Assembly: GCA_009739215.1 (NCBI GenBank)
Contig: VSJF01000003.1
Span: 372,001 to 436,000, forward strand
Reading direction: 5' to 3'
DNA: 64,000 nt
Source: Floccularia luteovirens
Taxonomy: Eukaryota; Basidiomycota; Agaricomycetes; Agaricales; Squamanitaceae
Shown: positions 33,833 through 46,367 of the stretch, piece by piece
How positions within the stretch are numbered: the first letter of the stretch is position 1
Layout: every line of letters starts with the position of its first letter
Translations under genes and position numbers: made by a program
The notes under the pieces: generated by a model
The model's database searches: none
What the model saw: only the letters and a program-made list of their open reading frames with translations
Told to the model about the DNA's origin: nothing

Positions 33833-36800
33833 TCTTCCATAGATGATCCGATTCCATTCATTGCACTAGCGCTCTTCCGCCGTTTCTTAGATGTAGCGGG
33901 TGATATTTTTCGTTTCCTTTTAGTAGGCAATTTCTTGGGGTTGTTGATGTCTACAACCTTACAGATCTCCACTGCAGCATTGGCATTCAGAAGAGAATCA
34001 AACCAAAGCTAAAATGTGCATTAATAGATTATTACCAGAACCAGAAATAGCTTAAAACACCTTCTGATTTTCCTGGGGTCTGTCACCAGGGCCTTTGACC
34101 TCGACAAACTTACAGATGCGTTTCTCGGCGTTCCAGATGATCAAGTCGGGTCCACCGCTGCTCCTGCCTCCGTAGTCCTCACAAAACAACTTACAAATAG
34201 TAGCCAGAGATTCACCGCCAAGACACTTTGCGTTGCACATGGTATCAGCATGTATCACACTGACAAGCGAAAAAATGTGCCAACCTCTACAATATCCACC
34301 AGATCTTCCCTTTCACAGATGTCCCACCGCAGCCCGATGCACCAAGTATCCTTTTCCCGATATTTTTCATCATGTCGGACTAAGATTTCTTTTGCATGGC
34401 CGGCTCTGATTGCCTCCAACCGCACATCAATGAGATTTTTTCTGGCGGGATAAAACGAGTCCTCGAACATATCCAGGGGTGCTGTTTGGTATGGAGTTTC
34501 AAATGCCCCACGGACTTCAGAGAAAATGATATCCCAGAAAAGAAGCGCATATATTGTAGTGAGGATTCGGGTTTCAGAATGAAACCTAAGGACAATTTAT
34601 TGAATATTGTTCCAAAGAATCATGAAAGGGCAGTTATTATTACCCTTTGAATCCCAAATCTTCATAGTTTTGCAACGCACGGGTTTCAACATTAACTTCT
34701 TCATTGTCTCTTCCACGCCAGATCGACTTGCCCTTTCTTGGTGGGATGCTTATCGGCTGTTCCTAAATGATTAGTTCGAGTCTACAGAAGAGAGAATGAT
34801 ATAACCTTGGCTTGTACGCCCCCGCCAACAGGAGAGTTCTCTTTACCCTGAGCGAAATAACCATGTAAAGTAGGTTTTGAACTCTCTGCACGAGGGAAGA
34901 CCCTCTCAGCAATGATAGTAACTTCTTCTGCTTTGCGCAGTTCTCCTATGCACAATGTGACCTCGTCAGGGGGTATACGGAGTGTTTTCTCCAGCCTGCG
35001 CAGGCGCCGAAGAAGGCTCGGACGCCAAACTAAATATATTCTATAAATGCGAAAAAATATCATAATCTAAATATGTACGCACATAGACCCGTATCCTCAT
35101 CCTCCAAAGCCTGCTTTACCCCTTCCATGGCCAAGAGGAGAATAGAGTAATCTTTGGCTCCTCGAGGACCAGAAAGATATTCCATCTGGATGAGAGCACA
35201 TCGCTGATACCAATGTGCTCTCTTCCCGCGTCTCCAGATTCTTTGTGCAAGCAAAGACTGCAACACGTCATATTCCTTTTGATATTCCTTCAGAGTCGCA
35301 AGAGCGTTGGCACCCTTGCAAACTAAACGAGTATAGACGTATCCTGTATAGTGATAATTAGTGGCTATTGTTCGATGGGCACCAATGAATTGAGGTCGTG
35401 CCTGGTTCAAATCTCTCTAAACCAGGAGTTCTCTGAGGAGAAGACACAGGCCGCGCTGCAACAAGTTCTTGCCACTTGGGGTATATCAATTCATAGAATA
35501 TATTTTGAATCTTTTTAGCTTTTTGCACGTTCTCACTCTCCGGAATTTCTTTCTTGTCGATAGTTTCTTCGACTTCTTCTTCTAATTCCTCGGCCTTTGT
35601 CTTTCCCTTGATATCTGGAGTTTTGGCCACTCTAGATGTTGCACTTCCCGGTGTCTTGAGTGGAGTTTCGGCAGTTCGGTTTGGTCCAGGTGTCGACGGA
35701 GTCAACAATTTCTCTTTCAGTATGGAACTTGCAGCTTGTGGCATTGAGTCTGCGATTTCGTCAATTTTTGCTTCCAACTCTAAGGCTTTCTCATAGTCAA
35801 GTAGCTCTTCTCGAGTTGACCAAATGGCCGAGTCACGAGTGTGTATATATTCTGGGTATGACCGTTTCTTGAAGGAAGTAAGAAGGGCAGGAAGGAGGAG
35901 TGACGATGGATGTTCCGTGCTACGATAGGCGATAATATGAAGACGTTGAACAAGTCGATGAAAGTCATAATTGACTCTGACGCATTTGCCTGCTTTACGA
36001 TTAGCACATGCACAGCTATATTAGAGGATGGATATTATGTACCGAGTTGTTTTAATGCCATCTCCCTTAGCCTTGCCTCCTGTGATTGCTTCATACTTTT
36101 GTTACTTAATTTTCGAGATATTCTTTGATTTATCGAGAACTGGAGTTGCCGATGTCTCACTCCATTCTCATTTCTCATAGACGAGAACTTGAACACACTC
36201 TGAGTGGATGCATTGCAAAGAAGAGCCGAGATCAAATCCGCTTTCTAAACGACATTCAGATTGGTGTTAGGTGGTGAGGCAGCGACAACTTACATTCTGC
36301 TTCAAAGTCTTGGTCTTCGTAATTTTCACAAGATCTCGTAGTTGATCCAGCCCAAGCCGACCGAGGATTTCAGATAGCGACATCTTGGTCTCGTCCTCAC
36401 AAAAATAGCTGAGATTAAGCTCTTCAGACAAATTAGCATCGAGTAGTGCTTCAACTGTTTCTTCTGGTGTCGGTGTGGACGTTGTTGGTCCAGAGCAGGA
36501 TGAAGAAATGGCTGGTAGTATATCTTCCTCATCTGAATCTGACGTAAGATCAATGATTTCAGGTCCACTCCCTTCTTTCTGTATGTCGAGATCAGCTTCT
36601 ACTGTGTCTGTATTGGGATGTATGTCGAAGGGCTGGCACAAATCCGCAATTGAATGAAAAAGCCCTTCTTCCCCAATCTCTTGCTTGTATTTTTCCAATG
36701 ATGAAAGTGGGTGCCATTGGTTCGGTTTACGGAGCAACAAACGCGACAAACAATAACGCGTATTGTCTGGACTGGATCGTTAGCCAATACGCGATGTTAT

Positions 36801-37130
36801 GCATGGAATTTGCTTACAAGAAAATTCTTGAAACCTATTAATGATCTCCAGTTCTTTTTCATGGAGAAGGTGGCTCTCATGAGTCAGCACGATACGTACC
36901 AACTCTGTTGAGTCGCTTAGCTTGTGACACACATTCTAGATAACCCAAAACCTACCCTCGAAAACAAGCACATATGAAGATGGTCTGGTTCTTATCCCAT
37001 CTTCCTCCTGTAACGTCCTTGACTCGGTATCTTGCACTTCGAGCTTTTGCTCTATTTGAGAGTCATCTACGGTTCCGCCATATATAAGCTGTTGTATCAA
37101 AAGTCCCGAGCTGGAGCCGATATTGGACAT
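33833..37130 (-). CDS. FAN1: FAN1-type structure-specific nuclease (VRR-NUC)
   Basis: Nuclease of interstrand crosslink repair. The start at 37130 gives MSNIGSSSGLLIQQLIYGG. Early exons carry YVLVFE and ELVRIVLTHESHLLHEKELE, then a LLLRKPNQWHPL block typical of FAN1. A SAP-like segment SLSEILGRLGLDQLRDLVKI lies at about 36290-36390. The middle part is helical (TPR-like region of FAN1), with YLSGPRGAKDYSILLLAMEG. The catalytic VRR-NUC domain near 34030-34260 contains the PD-(D/E)XK residues in GGPDLIIWN and FVEVKGPGDRPQENQK. A basic tail KRKRKISPATSKKRRK probably directs it to the nucleus. No frame damage seen. It has multiple introns and a length normal for fungal FAN1. Confidence 0.93.
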
Positions 37131-38161
37131 TATGTATATTTTAGTGTGGTTTAGTTATCCAAAAAGATCGTGTTAACGAGCGTTAGGTAGTAATGTCGTT
37201 GTTTCCTGCAACAGGAGTTACCCCGGGAGTGTGTCAAAATGCATGCATGTGGTGATAAGCCATGTGTGACGGTTCGTGTTTTGGAAGTGACAAGTCGTGT
37301 GTTTTCAGGTTCTAAATTTGACTCACACTTAGCATTGCCACCGTACATTGTGTATTGTGTCAACGTGCAGAGTGGTGGTTTCTGAATGACCTTCAAACTT
37401 GAACGCGTGTAGGTAGGTAAGTAAAGGCAATTTATCAATTTAAGCTTTGAGTTTAACTTTAACTTTAAGCAAAACTTCAGATCTACAATCAAAACGATTT
37501 CAAGTGTGTTGCTATGTTGCCTTCATGTATCCCCCGTTTCTAGCATTTAGAACGCGTTACTTTATCAGAAGTGTCTGCAGCAGTAGTGCTGTATTTTTGA
37601 ACTGATAGGAAGCCTATCATGACGCGGCGAGTCCTTTATTTCCCAGAATCTCAGCAACAGAATCTCAGCGATACGTGATTTTTTCGACCCCTCATGTATT
37701 CAATCATCTGCTTCTATCACCAACAAACGTTTTGGAGGCTGACAAGCTTGAAGAGCTCAATTTTGACTCATGTGTTGAATCGACCGATCACTCCAGTTTC
37801 AAATTTAGGTGCTCTTATCCATGTCATCCTCATGTGCTGCCAAACGATGTCAGCACTTTCCCGCCTCAATAAAATTTCCGCCCATGGAGGTCTTAATCTT
37901 CTCATTCGTATTTCCGTCTTCAGCTACATTTACACGCTAATTTCATTTGCCAACCAGACAACTCATCAATCAAACCCATCATCACGATGGGACTCAAAGC
38001 TCTCACCTCCCTTATACGAACGCTCGTGACAGCTTCCATTCAAAGCTGCCAAAGTTGTTGCATGTACTGCAGTTGCTTTAAGCGAGCATGTCGGCGATCC
38101 ACTTCCCCCTGAATGGAAAAGATACTTTGGTTGTGAGGTTGGACCTCTTCTCCCAACCACG
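37131..38161. other. Intergenic region with possible upstream exon
   Basis: About 1 kb between FAN1 and the orphan gene. From 38028 the frame of the downstream orphan gene is open (FKAAKVVACTAVALSEHVGD, PPEWKRYFGCEVGPLLP), so a 5' exon may end nearby. In another frame an ATG at 37987 opens MGLKALTSLIRTLVTAS, which could be the true start if an unseen splice or shift joins them. Confidence 0.4.
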
Positions 38162-38806
38162 ATGCCCAAGCCTGCCACACCTAGCGTGTTAGACACTGTC
38201 ATTGCTATCATTCCGAAGGTGTTGCTGCTCGCTGCATTTGGTGCAGCTGTAGTGATCATGGGTACCGAAACCCTCATGTTCGAAGTGAAGATCTATGTTC
38301 TGGAGGTCGTGGACAACGTCTCAATCCGCGGTTTATTATCAAATATTTTCAGAAGGATGGAACCCCAGAATTCCCCGAATGACAAAGCAATGCCTTTGTC
38401 CATCCCAGATGAATCTATCGGGATTTCATCAGCTGATTCCTTCCAGAACAATTCAGTTATGTTCAAATTTGCCTCCGTCCCTCCCATTATTACGCCTTAT
38501 CCCCTAATAAACTCCCTCCCACAATCCGATTCCTTCCAGAGCAATGCATTTATGATCAATACTGCCCCAGTTCATCCCGTTATTGCGCCTTTCCTTATGG
38601 CATGCGGCCCCCCATGGGCCCCTTTGCGTATTACTTCTAGCGATTCCTTCGGAGATCATCCAGATCTCCTACCTACAAACTCTAGAGGAATCGAATATGT
38701 TGGCTTCAGTCAATGCCAAACTATTCGACCTATTACACCCGCAGAATTCAAACGACTATCCATCAAACCCTTGACACCAGAGATGAGATTACAACTCAAG
38801 ATATAG
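38162..38806 (+). CDS. Orphan membrane-anchored protein with internal repeat
   Basis: A 214-residue open frame starting MPKPATPSVLDTVIAIIPK. Residues about 9-35 are hydrophobic (VLLLAAFGAAVVIMG) and probably span a membrane. The rest is polar and holds two repeat units of about 35 residues, the first starting ADSFQNNSVMFKF and the second SDSFQSNAFMINT, each followed by a Pro/Ile-rich stretch (PPIITPYPL, HPVIAPFLM). The protein ends in MRLQLKI. No family is recognised and the protein may be lineage-specific. The frame stays open upstream to 38028, so the start could be further 5'. Confidence 0.5.
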   Translation: MPKPATPSVLDTVIAIIPKVLLLAAFGAAVVIMGTETLMFEVKIYVLEVVDNVSIRGLLSNIFRRMEPQNSPNDKAMPLSIPDESIGISSADSFQNNSVMFKFASVPPIITPYPLINSLPQSDSFQSNAFMINTAPVHPVIAPFLMACGPPWAPLRITSSDSFGDHPDLLPTNSRGIEYVGFSQCQTIRPITPAEFKRLSIKPLTPEMRLQLKI

Positions 38807-39576
38807 AAGACCGCTCCAGATATAGAAGCTACTCCAGAACTCCGTCGACGATAGAAGTCACATTTCTCAAATTATAAACAAGATTTATCAGTCCATCAAG
38901 CACAGAAGCACAGAATCAGAAGCACAGAATCGTAATCAGTACCTTCGGACATATGCCCGCTTATTTTCTATTTGCAAGATTGAACGAACAAAAAAACGAA
39001 ACCCCCAAGGTCGACGATAGGTGCCAATTTGGAACAGTATAGATCTTAGCCTCATACTCCACTCTACCTGTATGTCTCTTGTTACTAAAACGACAACTAT
39101 AGCACTATATCCTACTACTTGCCTGCTTATATTTATGACATATGTACAACCACCACGTAACTGCAACCAGTATATTTTGGATAATGATAAAACCATCGTA
39201 CAGCCCAGAGTTACCTATATTAAAGGTGGGAGAACATCCTTGTAATGTAAGTTTATCACCACCCTTGAAGCTCCTCACAATCAAACTATACGATAGCATT
39301 AAAGAAGCTAAACGTAGCCAAGAAAAGAGCGTACACAATGATGTGGGTATTAAACAAAGGCTGACCAAGATATAAGAAGCGGACAAAATGTATGCTGGTT
39401 CAAGATAGGTCTTGGAAACATCAAAAACGCAAACGAGTGGTCCAGAACGTTCCGCGGAGATAAAGTAGATGGTGAGACGGGACTATTGGTAAAGGGTATA
39501 TGTAGCTAGATTGGTGGCATTTAGAAAAGTAAGAAATGTGAAATATCATTGCCACTAACATGTGTGATCAAACCAT
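38807..39576. other. Intergenic, no gene seen
   Basis: 770 bp between the orphan gene and the septin stop. It contains a 14 bp tandem duplication at 38903-38930. Open frames here are A/T-rich and not protein-like. Confidence 0.5.
38903..38930 (+). repeat. 14 bp tandem duplication (CAGAAGCACAGAAT x2)
   Basis: Two perfect adjacent copies downstream of the orphan gene. A simple slippage product with no further meaning seen. Confidence 0.8.
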
Positions 39577-40861
39577 CTACTGCTGCGTTGGAGCAGGCCG
39601 TTGGTTGACACCTTCTTTCAGCGCCAACAATTGCTTGCAGCGGAAGTTTTCGTAATGGATCATCGCGGTACATTCGATGATATCTTGCAAGTGTGTCCTG
39701 TCAAAGTTTCAAAATAAGACATGCTGTCAGGATACACCCAGATAACGTACCGGGTTAAGAAGTGTTGAAGTTGAGGGAATTCGCAGTGTGATGGGTCTTC
39801 CACATTGACAACTCCCCAACGGTTCTTGCGTCCTCGCACAGATTTACCATCAATGATCACATTACTTTCGGATCCAACAACAGCGAATGGGATCATGGCC
39901 TGTATCGCCTCATTTGTTAGTAACTCAGTTCTAAGCAATAAATGCCGCACTTACATGGATAGATTGATTTAACGCAATTTCATCTTCGTCATCTTCGTCC
40001 ATATCGTGAGGATATACACGGATCTCATTGTACTTCAACTCTTCACGAATCTAAAACCAGGTTCAGAACACTAGACAGAAAAATGACTAAAAGTTCACCA
40101 ACTTTAATTTTGAACCTTTCACGTTCCTCCAATGTTAAACTATCACTCTTCGCAATAACTGGAACAACGTTAACAACTTCGCTGAGCTTTTTCATCACAA
40201 TCACGTCAATGGGAGACAGCGAGTGACCAGTTGGTTTGATGAAATAGAGACAGCAATGAATACGTGTGTCTTGAATAAAACGGTCTCGCATTGCCGTCAG
40301 CTCTTTCCTCAGATACGCGCTGTGCTGGTCTTTGATGTATTTGATGATAGGGTCCCAGCTAACATAAACATGAACGGTCTAACGCTGAATGGATAACAAT
40401 ATAAATGAGCCTCACCATCCTTCATTATTGATCTGGTCGCCATATCCAGGAGTGTCAACAATATTGAGGCGCAGTTTCACACCATTTTCAACAATCACTA
40501 GGTAGTTCCATCAATGTAAGAAATTGTTGTAATGGAAGAGACGCGTGAGACTCGCCATGAGAGACAGCTTGTATCTCCGTAGTCTGTCTAACAGGTTCGG
40601 TTGCAGCGAGACGTCCTTTGGAATCGATTAGGTGAGAAGCAAAAATTGTGTTAATCATCGTCGATTTTCCCAGACCAGTTTGACCTTGGAACACCAATAT
40701 ATATCAAGATGATTGATGGACTAAGACAAAGAAGACGTACCAACAACAATAACATTGAATTGGAATCCTCGCTTCAAGAGCTTGTGCTCAATTTGCTGTG
40801 TAATCGTGTCAAAACCGACATAGGAATCAGCGCGGATTTCTTCGACAGTCTGTTCGGACAT
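39577..40861 (-). CDS. CDC10: Septin, CDC10 type
   Basis: GTP-binding filament-forming protein of septin rings and collars at septa and growth sites. The start at 40861 gives MSEQTVEEIRADSYVGFDTI. GTPase motifs: P-loop GQTGLGKSTMINTIF, switch II region LNIVDTPGYGDQINN, and AKSD (G4). Septin-specific blocks include FASHLIDSKGR, RIHCCLYFIKPTGHSL, RGRKNRWGVVNVEDP and CEFPQLQHFL. The C-terminus is short (ends RPAPTQQ) and has no coiled coil, which fits the Cdc10 class and excludes Cdc3, Cdc11 and Cdc12. There are about six short introns and no damage. Confidence 0.92.
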
Positions 40862-41414
40862 TTTTTGCTACTGAGTTGCAGCTTGATCCGGTTTGAGCCT
40901 TTTTTTCAGGAGCTATGGTCTCAGGAATACACTCACTGTAGGATATGTAACGAAAAAGACGAAGGAAAAGAACGAGCGGAAAGGCTAATAAATTTCGAAC
41001 GACTTGCATCAAGCGTAAATTTGGCTTAAGTCAACCAAACAAACATATACAAAACTGTGGCGTGACTTCCAAGCTATCAGTGGCGTTAGTGACTCGATGC
41101 TTGCTTGATACCACCTTTAAAATATTATGGAAATTTAGTAGTATCAATTGTGCTCATCTATTCGAAACATATATTCAAGCTTGTCAATTTTTCTATTATT
41201 TTCTCGTAACAACCGCAATATTGAATCAATCTGTTATCGTATAACCCTTCATTTCACTTCTTATTGTATATTTGCCTACCGCTGATTGCCATCCGACCAC
41301 GCTTCTAGTTTCTTTTGGGCGTCACACCCACAAACGAGGACATTGGTCTATAATTCAGTCCCCAGCCTGGAAAGAAATTGACAAAGATACTCAGCATAAT
41401 TTATTCGATTAAAT
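40862..41414. other. Intergenic, septin upstream region
   Basis: 553 bp between the septin start and the AHA1 stop. Nothing beyond an expected promoter and a 3' untranslated region. Confidence 0.55.
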
Positions 41415-42844
41415 TTACTGAAGGCGAGGAGATGAAGATAAAAAGGGTATCGAAAAGGCAGCAAGGAGAACAAGTGCTCCAATGATAATCGCAGGGATAT
41501 AAATGGAAGGCTCGTTTGGACGCGGTTCCGATTTGCGAACATTGCGCACAGGATAAACCGTATCATCTTGAACTAAAAGCACGTACCCAATGGATTTGAA
41601 GCCGTGTATACTGCATACAACTAATCAGCACTCGATTGGCCTATTAAAAAAATTAGAGATAGTTACTAGTATCCTTCAATATTTTTCTTAATCTCGTCTT
41701 CTATTCCTAGAGGAACTCCGGCCAGAGAGAAACTGACGCGAGTCGAATCCGAAGACTGAGAGAGTGTAGTTGTCAATTTTCCTTCATGACCTAAACATCG
41801 CGTGATTAGGACATTGACCATGCACTTCAATAAACTTATACTTTCCTGTAGGCCATGTCGGGCTTTGAAGAGACCAGGTCTGAACGATTTCGGTAGGTCG
41901 CGATAAAGACACGAATTTTCCTTTTACACCTCCGCCGAAAAGAGAATATTCAGATCCGACTTCACCGGTTGACTACGAGAACAAGAAAAGTTGCCGAGAG
42001 AGCGGTAGAATAATAACGAATGAACGTACCTGTGCGGGAGCCCTAGTCCACATTGAAATTTTCTGCTGTTCAGTCAACAGTCCATAAAGGTCGTCAGCCG
42101 ATGCTTGGAAGTTAGCATCAACTGTGACGGTAGTTGTGTTGACAGATTTTTTCTTTGAAGGTTTGATGCCTTGAGTTTGCGGAACCGATGTGGATGCGGC
42201 AGGGACACTTGGCGCTGGTATTGAAGGAGGTGCTGGTGTACCGGACCGACTTGGATCGGCGCTGACAGTAAGATCTTTTCCGTGCGTATCGATGATGGCA
42301 GCAGGGAATTTTGAGATTTTGGCTTCTATGGCAGAAGGCAGACGCGACTTGGCTACATCATACAGCTCCAAAACTTTTGGAGATGGATCTGTACGAAGAT
42401 CCCAGTTATACTGTAATCCCCGAAGCTTGCTTAGAACATTGACATTAGCTGAAGCAAGTGTAAGACTCACAACAAACTCTGACAGCCCATCACAGACAAT
42501 TTCATGAGAAACCTCTGGTATCGTAAGCTTCCCCTTGACCTGCAGCCCATCAGCACCTGCGCCAGTCCAAGTGATATTGACTTTGCAGTCAAAAATTGTA
42601 ATTAGCCTAGAGTTAAGATCCCATGAGTTTCTGTAGCACAGAAGCGTGGCATTGAATACTTTGATTTTCTCTGTCCAAGTTCAACATCTCCATCTGCCTC
42701 GACCTTTGTAATCGTTATTACATCCTCCTTTCCGTCGCCATTCACGGTTAAGTCCTTCAGTTCACGCTGAATCCAGTCAGTACCCCATTGAGTGACGTTC
42801 TTATTTTTCCAATGCCAGTTCGCAGTCGAAGGAGGAAGTGCCAT
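41415..42844 (-). CDS. AHA1: AHA1-like Hsp90 ATPase activator with C-terminal membrane helix
   Basis: Co-chaperone that stimulates Hsp90 ATPase. The start at 42844 gives MALPPSTANWHWKNKNVTQW, the N-terminal Aha1 signature (NWHW). WIQRELKDL, DGDVELGQRKSK and a beta-rich N-domain follow. A Pro/Ser/Thr linker (SRSGTPAPPSIPAPSVPA) precedes the AHSA1 domain (TVDANFQASADDLYGLLTEQ, KISMWTRAPAQ, GSEYSLFGGGVKGKFVSL), which ends around YIHGFKSIGY. Normally the protein stops near here. This one continues about 50 residues with a clear helix (PSIYIPAIIIGALVLLAAFS) and a short tail ending SSSPRLQ. That would anchor the co-chaperone by its tail to a membrane, which is unlike yeast or human AHA1. The final exon is open and continuous, so the extension is not a splicing artefact. 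Confidence 0.9.
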
Positions 42845-45048
42845 GATTCTGGATTCTAACAGGCAGTTAGGAACCGCTCAGAAAAAAATAATTGTAGAAT
42901 AGAAGAGCAATGAATGTGAGGGGAACTCAAATGATAGATCTGGAGAAATTTGAATTTCTATTTGTTTGCACTTTCTCATAGGCGACTCATCCACGAAGTT
43001 CTAGCACTTTCTTTCCTATAACCTTGACTTCTAAGACTAACCACTCCTGGTACCAATGCAAGTTTTATATACCAACAAGATGTCGTTATCTATCAAAATG
43101 GTAATTTCTTAGGAACTTTCTAAACATTACTCAACTAGCATTGTACCCCCTCACCACATCTAATCTAATGAAAAACAGCAACGTCTTGTGATATCTTGCA
43201 TAGCCTCAACCTGGACAATAGACATCTAGACATGAGAAGATTTGAAGTTGAAGCACTTGTGTCCGAGGAGGTAGGTGATAATTGTATCGTAAGGGTTGTG
43301 TTACTCGTCTAATCAAGCTGACAGGAGGCAAATCATCACAAACCAGATGTATTGTATCATTTTAACAGGGAATATGTTCGCTAGTTCCGAACTTGCTTCA
43401 TGCTCGAAGTCCACATGGAACTTTGTTGTTCTACGAAACTGTATGGGACATATTCAACTGAATACGAATCTCTGTATTCAGCTCGAACCAACTTAGGCTG
43501 CAAGGCCAAGGTCAAATTAAAATGACAAATGCCACCTGTTCCTCCATTCCCTCACATGCTGAACATTGTCACATTCTCTTCTTTACCCCTAGAAGACGCT
43601 AGCTTCGTCCTTCAACATGGCTCATCTTCCTCTCATCTGGAATTTCTCACCGATGCCTACTCTCACAGGAGCGCAACGCCAAAATAGCCCGGTTGCCTCG
43701 TCATATCCGACAGTATCCAAAGTTGTTACAGCATGTGGATACTTGGGTTCATTGCATACACCACACTCTACACACGCTCACCTTTGGACCACGCCCTGTT
43801 TCACTTTTTTTTTCATTCCATGAGCTTAAAATCTCTATCAAAATCACAAACCAAGATTTGATGCCCAGGATGATGCATTGGATAATAGACGCCCTCGTGG
43901 ATATCTCCATCAGGGCTGTCCATCCATTTAACCGATTCAGTTCCCCCCCAATTCTTTTTTGCAACCCCCCGGAAGAAATTATTGGGTGAAATAAGACCAA
44001 GATCTGCGATCCGCGAACATGTGTACTAGGAATTACGATGAACATAACGTTCCGAAGAGGAAAGCAAATTCTTTGATCAAGTGTCAGGAGTTTTTCTCTC
44101 GTTATGATGAGGCAATCCAACTTTTCCGCAACCGAACTAGCAAGAAGTTCGGCGGTAGCACAACACGTCAACCCATTTTCCGCTATGTATGTCAAGGTCA
44201 CAGCTAGTGGTCACACTGTGAGCTGTCTACAATATTCACACCGTAATAGTTCCGGACACATCCAACATGCTAACCGTGCCACCACCATGTTGCATAGAGC
44301 CTCGATGCAAAACTGACGTGCGCACTTGGATCTGGTGAGGTGAACGTTAAAGTTTCTCGTTGTATATTAATAATGACCTTGCAATCAAGTACCAGCTGTC
44401 CTCTGTAACAAATACTTGACATCCGTCTATGAGGTCATTGATCGGCTTGCATATGCATCTTCCGCTGAGTCACGGCCTCTCATCGCCCGGAGTATGTGTT
44501 TACAACGGACTTGCTCCGATGTATAAATTAATTATAGCCTCCATTCTAAAGAAGTGCCAACTTATGAATTGACATGATAGATGAGCCTCATTTTAAAGCG
44601 TTAAGTGATTTAGAAAGAGGTGACATATGAAGATCGGTGAGAACCTTGTGCCAAACCTTTTGTCCTCCTTTACGAATGACATGAATTTTTGTCCCCCATC
44701 CCCAATAGGAAAATATTGCTTCGAGCTGTCTTGTCGGTCAGATCATAGATTCCTGCGATAGCGTGTGCCTCTCTTTGCATAAACTATACATCATGGGTTT
44801 TTTTGATCCCGAGACGTGGTAACCAATATTAATTCTTTGCATACATGACAGGCAAGTCGATGCATCAAAAAAAGAACTCGAGGTCAATGAAATGTATAAG
44901 AGTGGATGTGATCGTTCAGAAATTTCACTACTTACATTTCCCATTCCAAGCTCGAGTCAACATGTTTCTCAGACAATTTCTGATGATGGTTCTCGATTTC
45001 GTTCTGACTACTTGTTACAGCTTGTCATGGTGGATATGGCATGGCAAC
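42845..45048. other. 2.2 kb intergenic region, no supportable gene
   Basis: A 150-codon open frame on the minus strand (43749-44201) and a 68-codon frame on the plus strand (43617-43823) occur, but neither resembles a known protein nor has convincing splice context. The sequence just 5' of the terpene synthase (44845-45048) stays open in frame with it but reads like untranslated leader. Confidence 0.5.
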
Positions 45049-46367
45049 ATGCCTCCAACCACACCAAAGATCGACACAGTTGATGAACCAGCTTTCTTCA
45101 TTCTCCCTGACCTCATCTCTCACTGTACTTTTCCGATCTCATATCACCCTGACGGGGATGAGGTTGCCGAACAGTCTCTGAGGTGGATAACGTCTGGTTG
45201 CCCTCAACTGAATACGAAGCAATGCCTAGCATTTCATGGTCTCCAAGCAGGCGAGCTAACAGCCTATTGCTATCCCACTGCACCAAAGGCCAGACTTCGC
45301 ATCATATCCGATTTTATGAATTACCTATTTCACTTGTTTGTCTATTTCGCTTGTCCTCTTATCACCAACTGATTGCAACTTTTTATAGAGATAACATCAG
45401 CGATGGTATGATGAGCAAAGAAACAGGAGCGTTGGCAGATACTGTTATGAATGCTCTTTGGGTCAACGATCGATATATACCAACAATGAATGGAGATAAG
45501 GAACAGTCAATCCAAGAACCTAATCCAGGCAAACTTGCCCGAGAGTGCGAAAGCTGTCATTAGCCCTTCTTACTTACCGGATTAATATGATTTCCAGTTT
45601 CTGGCAACGTTGCATCCCCGGAGCAAGTCCAGGAACGCAAGCCCGCTTCAAAGAGACGTTGGGTTTATTCTTCGAAGCCGTTAACATACAAGCGCACGCC
45701 CGCAGTGACGGTGTCGTTCCTGACCTCGAATCTTATATCGATATACGTAGGGACACTTCAGGGTGCAAACCATGTTGGGCACTTATTGAGTAAGAATGAA
45801 ACTCCGGATCGTACATTAAACTTATTTAACTTCGACAAACATCATAGATACGCTTGTGATATCGATTTCCCAGATTTTGTCATCGAGCATCCAGTGATCG
45901 CGTCACTCGGCCAAAAGACGAACGATTTAGTCACTTGGTCTAACGTAAGTCCCAACTACAGGTGATGGATTATTTAAATAATCTTGCTTCCAGGATATCT
46001 TTTCATACAAAGTCGAGCAAGCCCGTGGAGATACTCATAATATGGTGGTCATTTTAATGCTTCACTACGGTCATTCACTCCAAAGCGCGATTGATTACGT
46101 TGGAGATCTCTGTGCTCAGGCCATTGACGGTTTTCGTGAAGACAAGGCAAAGTTGCCTTCATGGGGACCAGAAATTGATGAAATGGTTGCTCAGTATGTA
46201 CAGGGTCTCGAGAATTGGATGGTTGGGTATAATCCCTTCTATTTTTTTCCCATTATGACAGTTCTCATATGATTCTCAGGTCGCTTCACTGGAGTTTTCA
46301 GACTCATCGTTATTTTGGTGCTGACGGCAAAGTCATCAAGGAAAACAGACTAGTCAAACTGTCCTAA
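45049..46367 (+). CDS. Sesquiterpene synthase (class I, delta-6-protoilludene clade-like)
   Basis: Cyclises farnesyl diphosphate. The start at 45049 gives MPPTTPKIDTVDE followed by FFILPDLISHCTFPISYHPD, the usual N-terminus in basidiomycete enzymes. Five exons: the first ends near 45332, the others start near 45390, 45596, 45849 and 45995, and a short last part follows an intron near 46228-46279. The aspartate-rich motif reads LDNISDGMM (DNISD instead of DDxxD). The second metal site is NDIFSYKVEQARGDTHN, a complete NSE motif. HRYFG and a polar C-terminus follow, ending RLVKLS. Length of about 350 residues is normal. The DNxSD form is, to my knowledge, typical of the protoilludene-type clade; the product is not provable from sequence. 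No P450 or other tailoring gene lies next to it. Confidence 0.92.

Noticed and set aside
43749..44201. 150-codon open frame on the minus strand
   Set aside because: No family resemblance, low-complexity composition, no start or splice context, and overlapping unrelated open frames on the other strand; likely chance.
44845..45048. In-frame upstream extension of the terpene synthase
   Set aside because: The extra 68 residues have no counterpart in the family, whose members start a few residues before FFILPDL; the internal ATG at 45049 fits.
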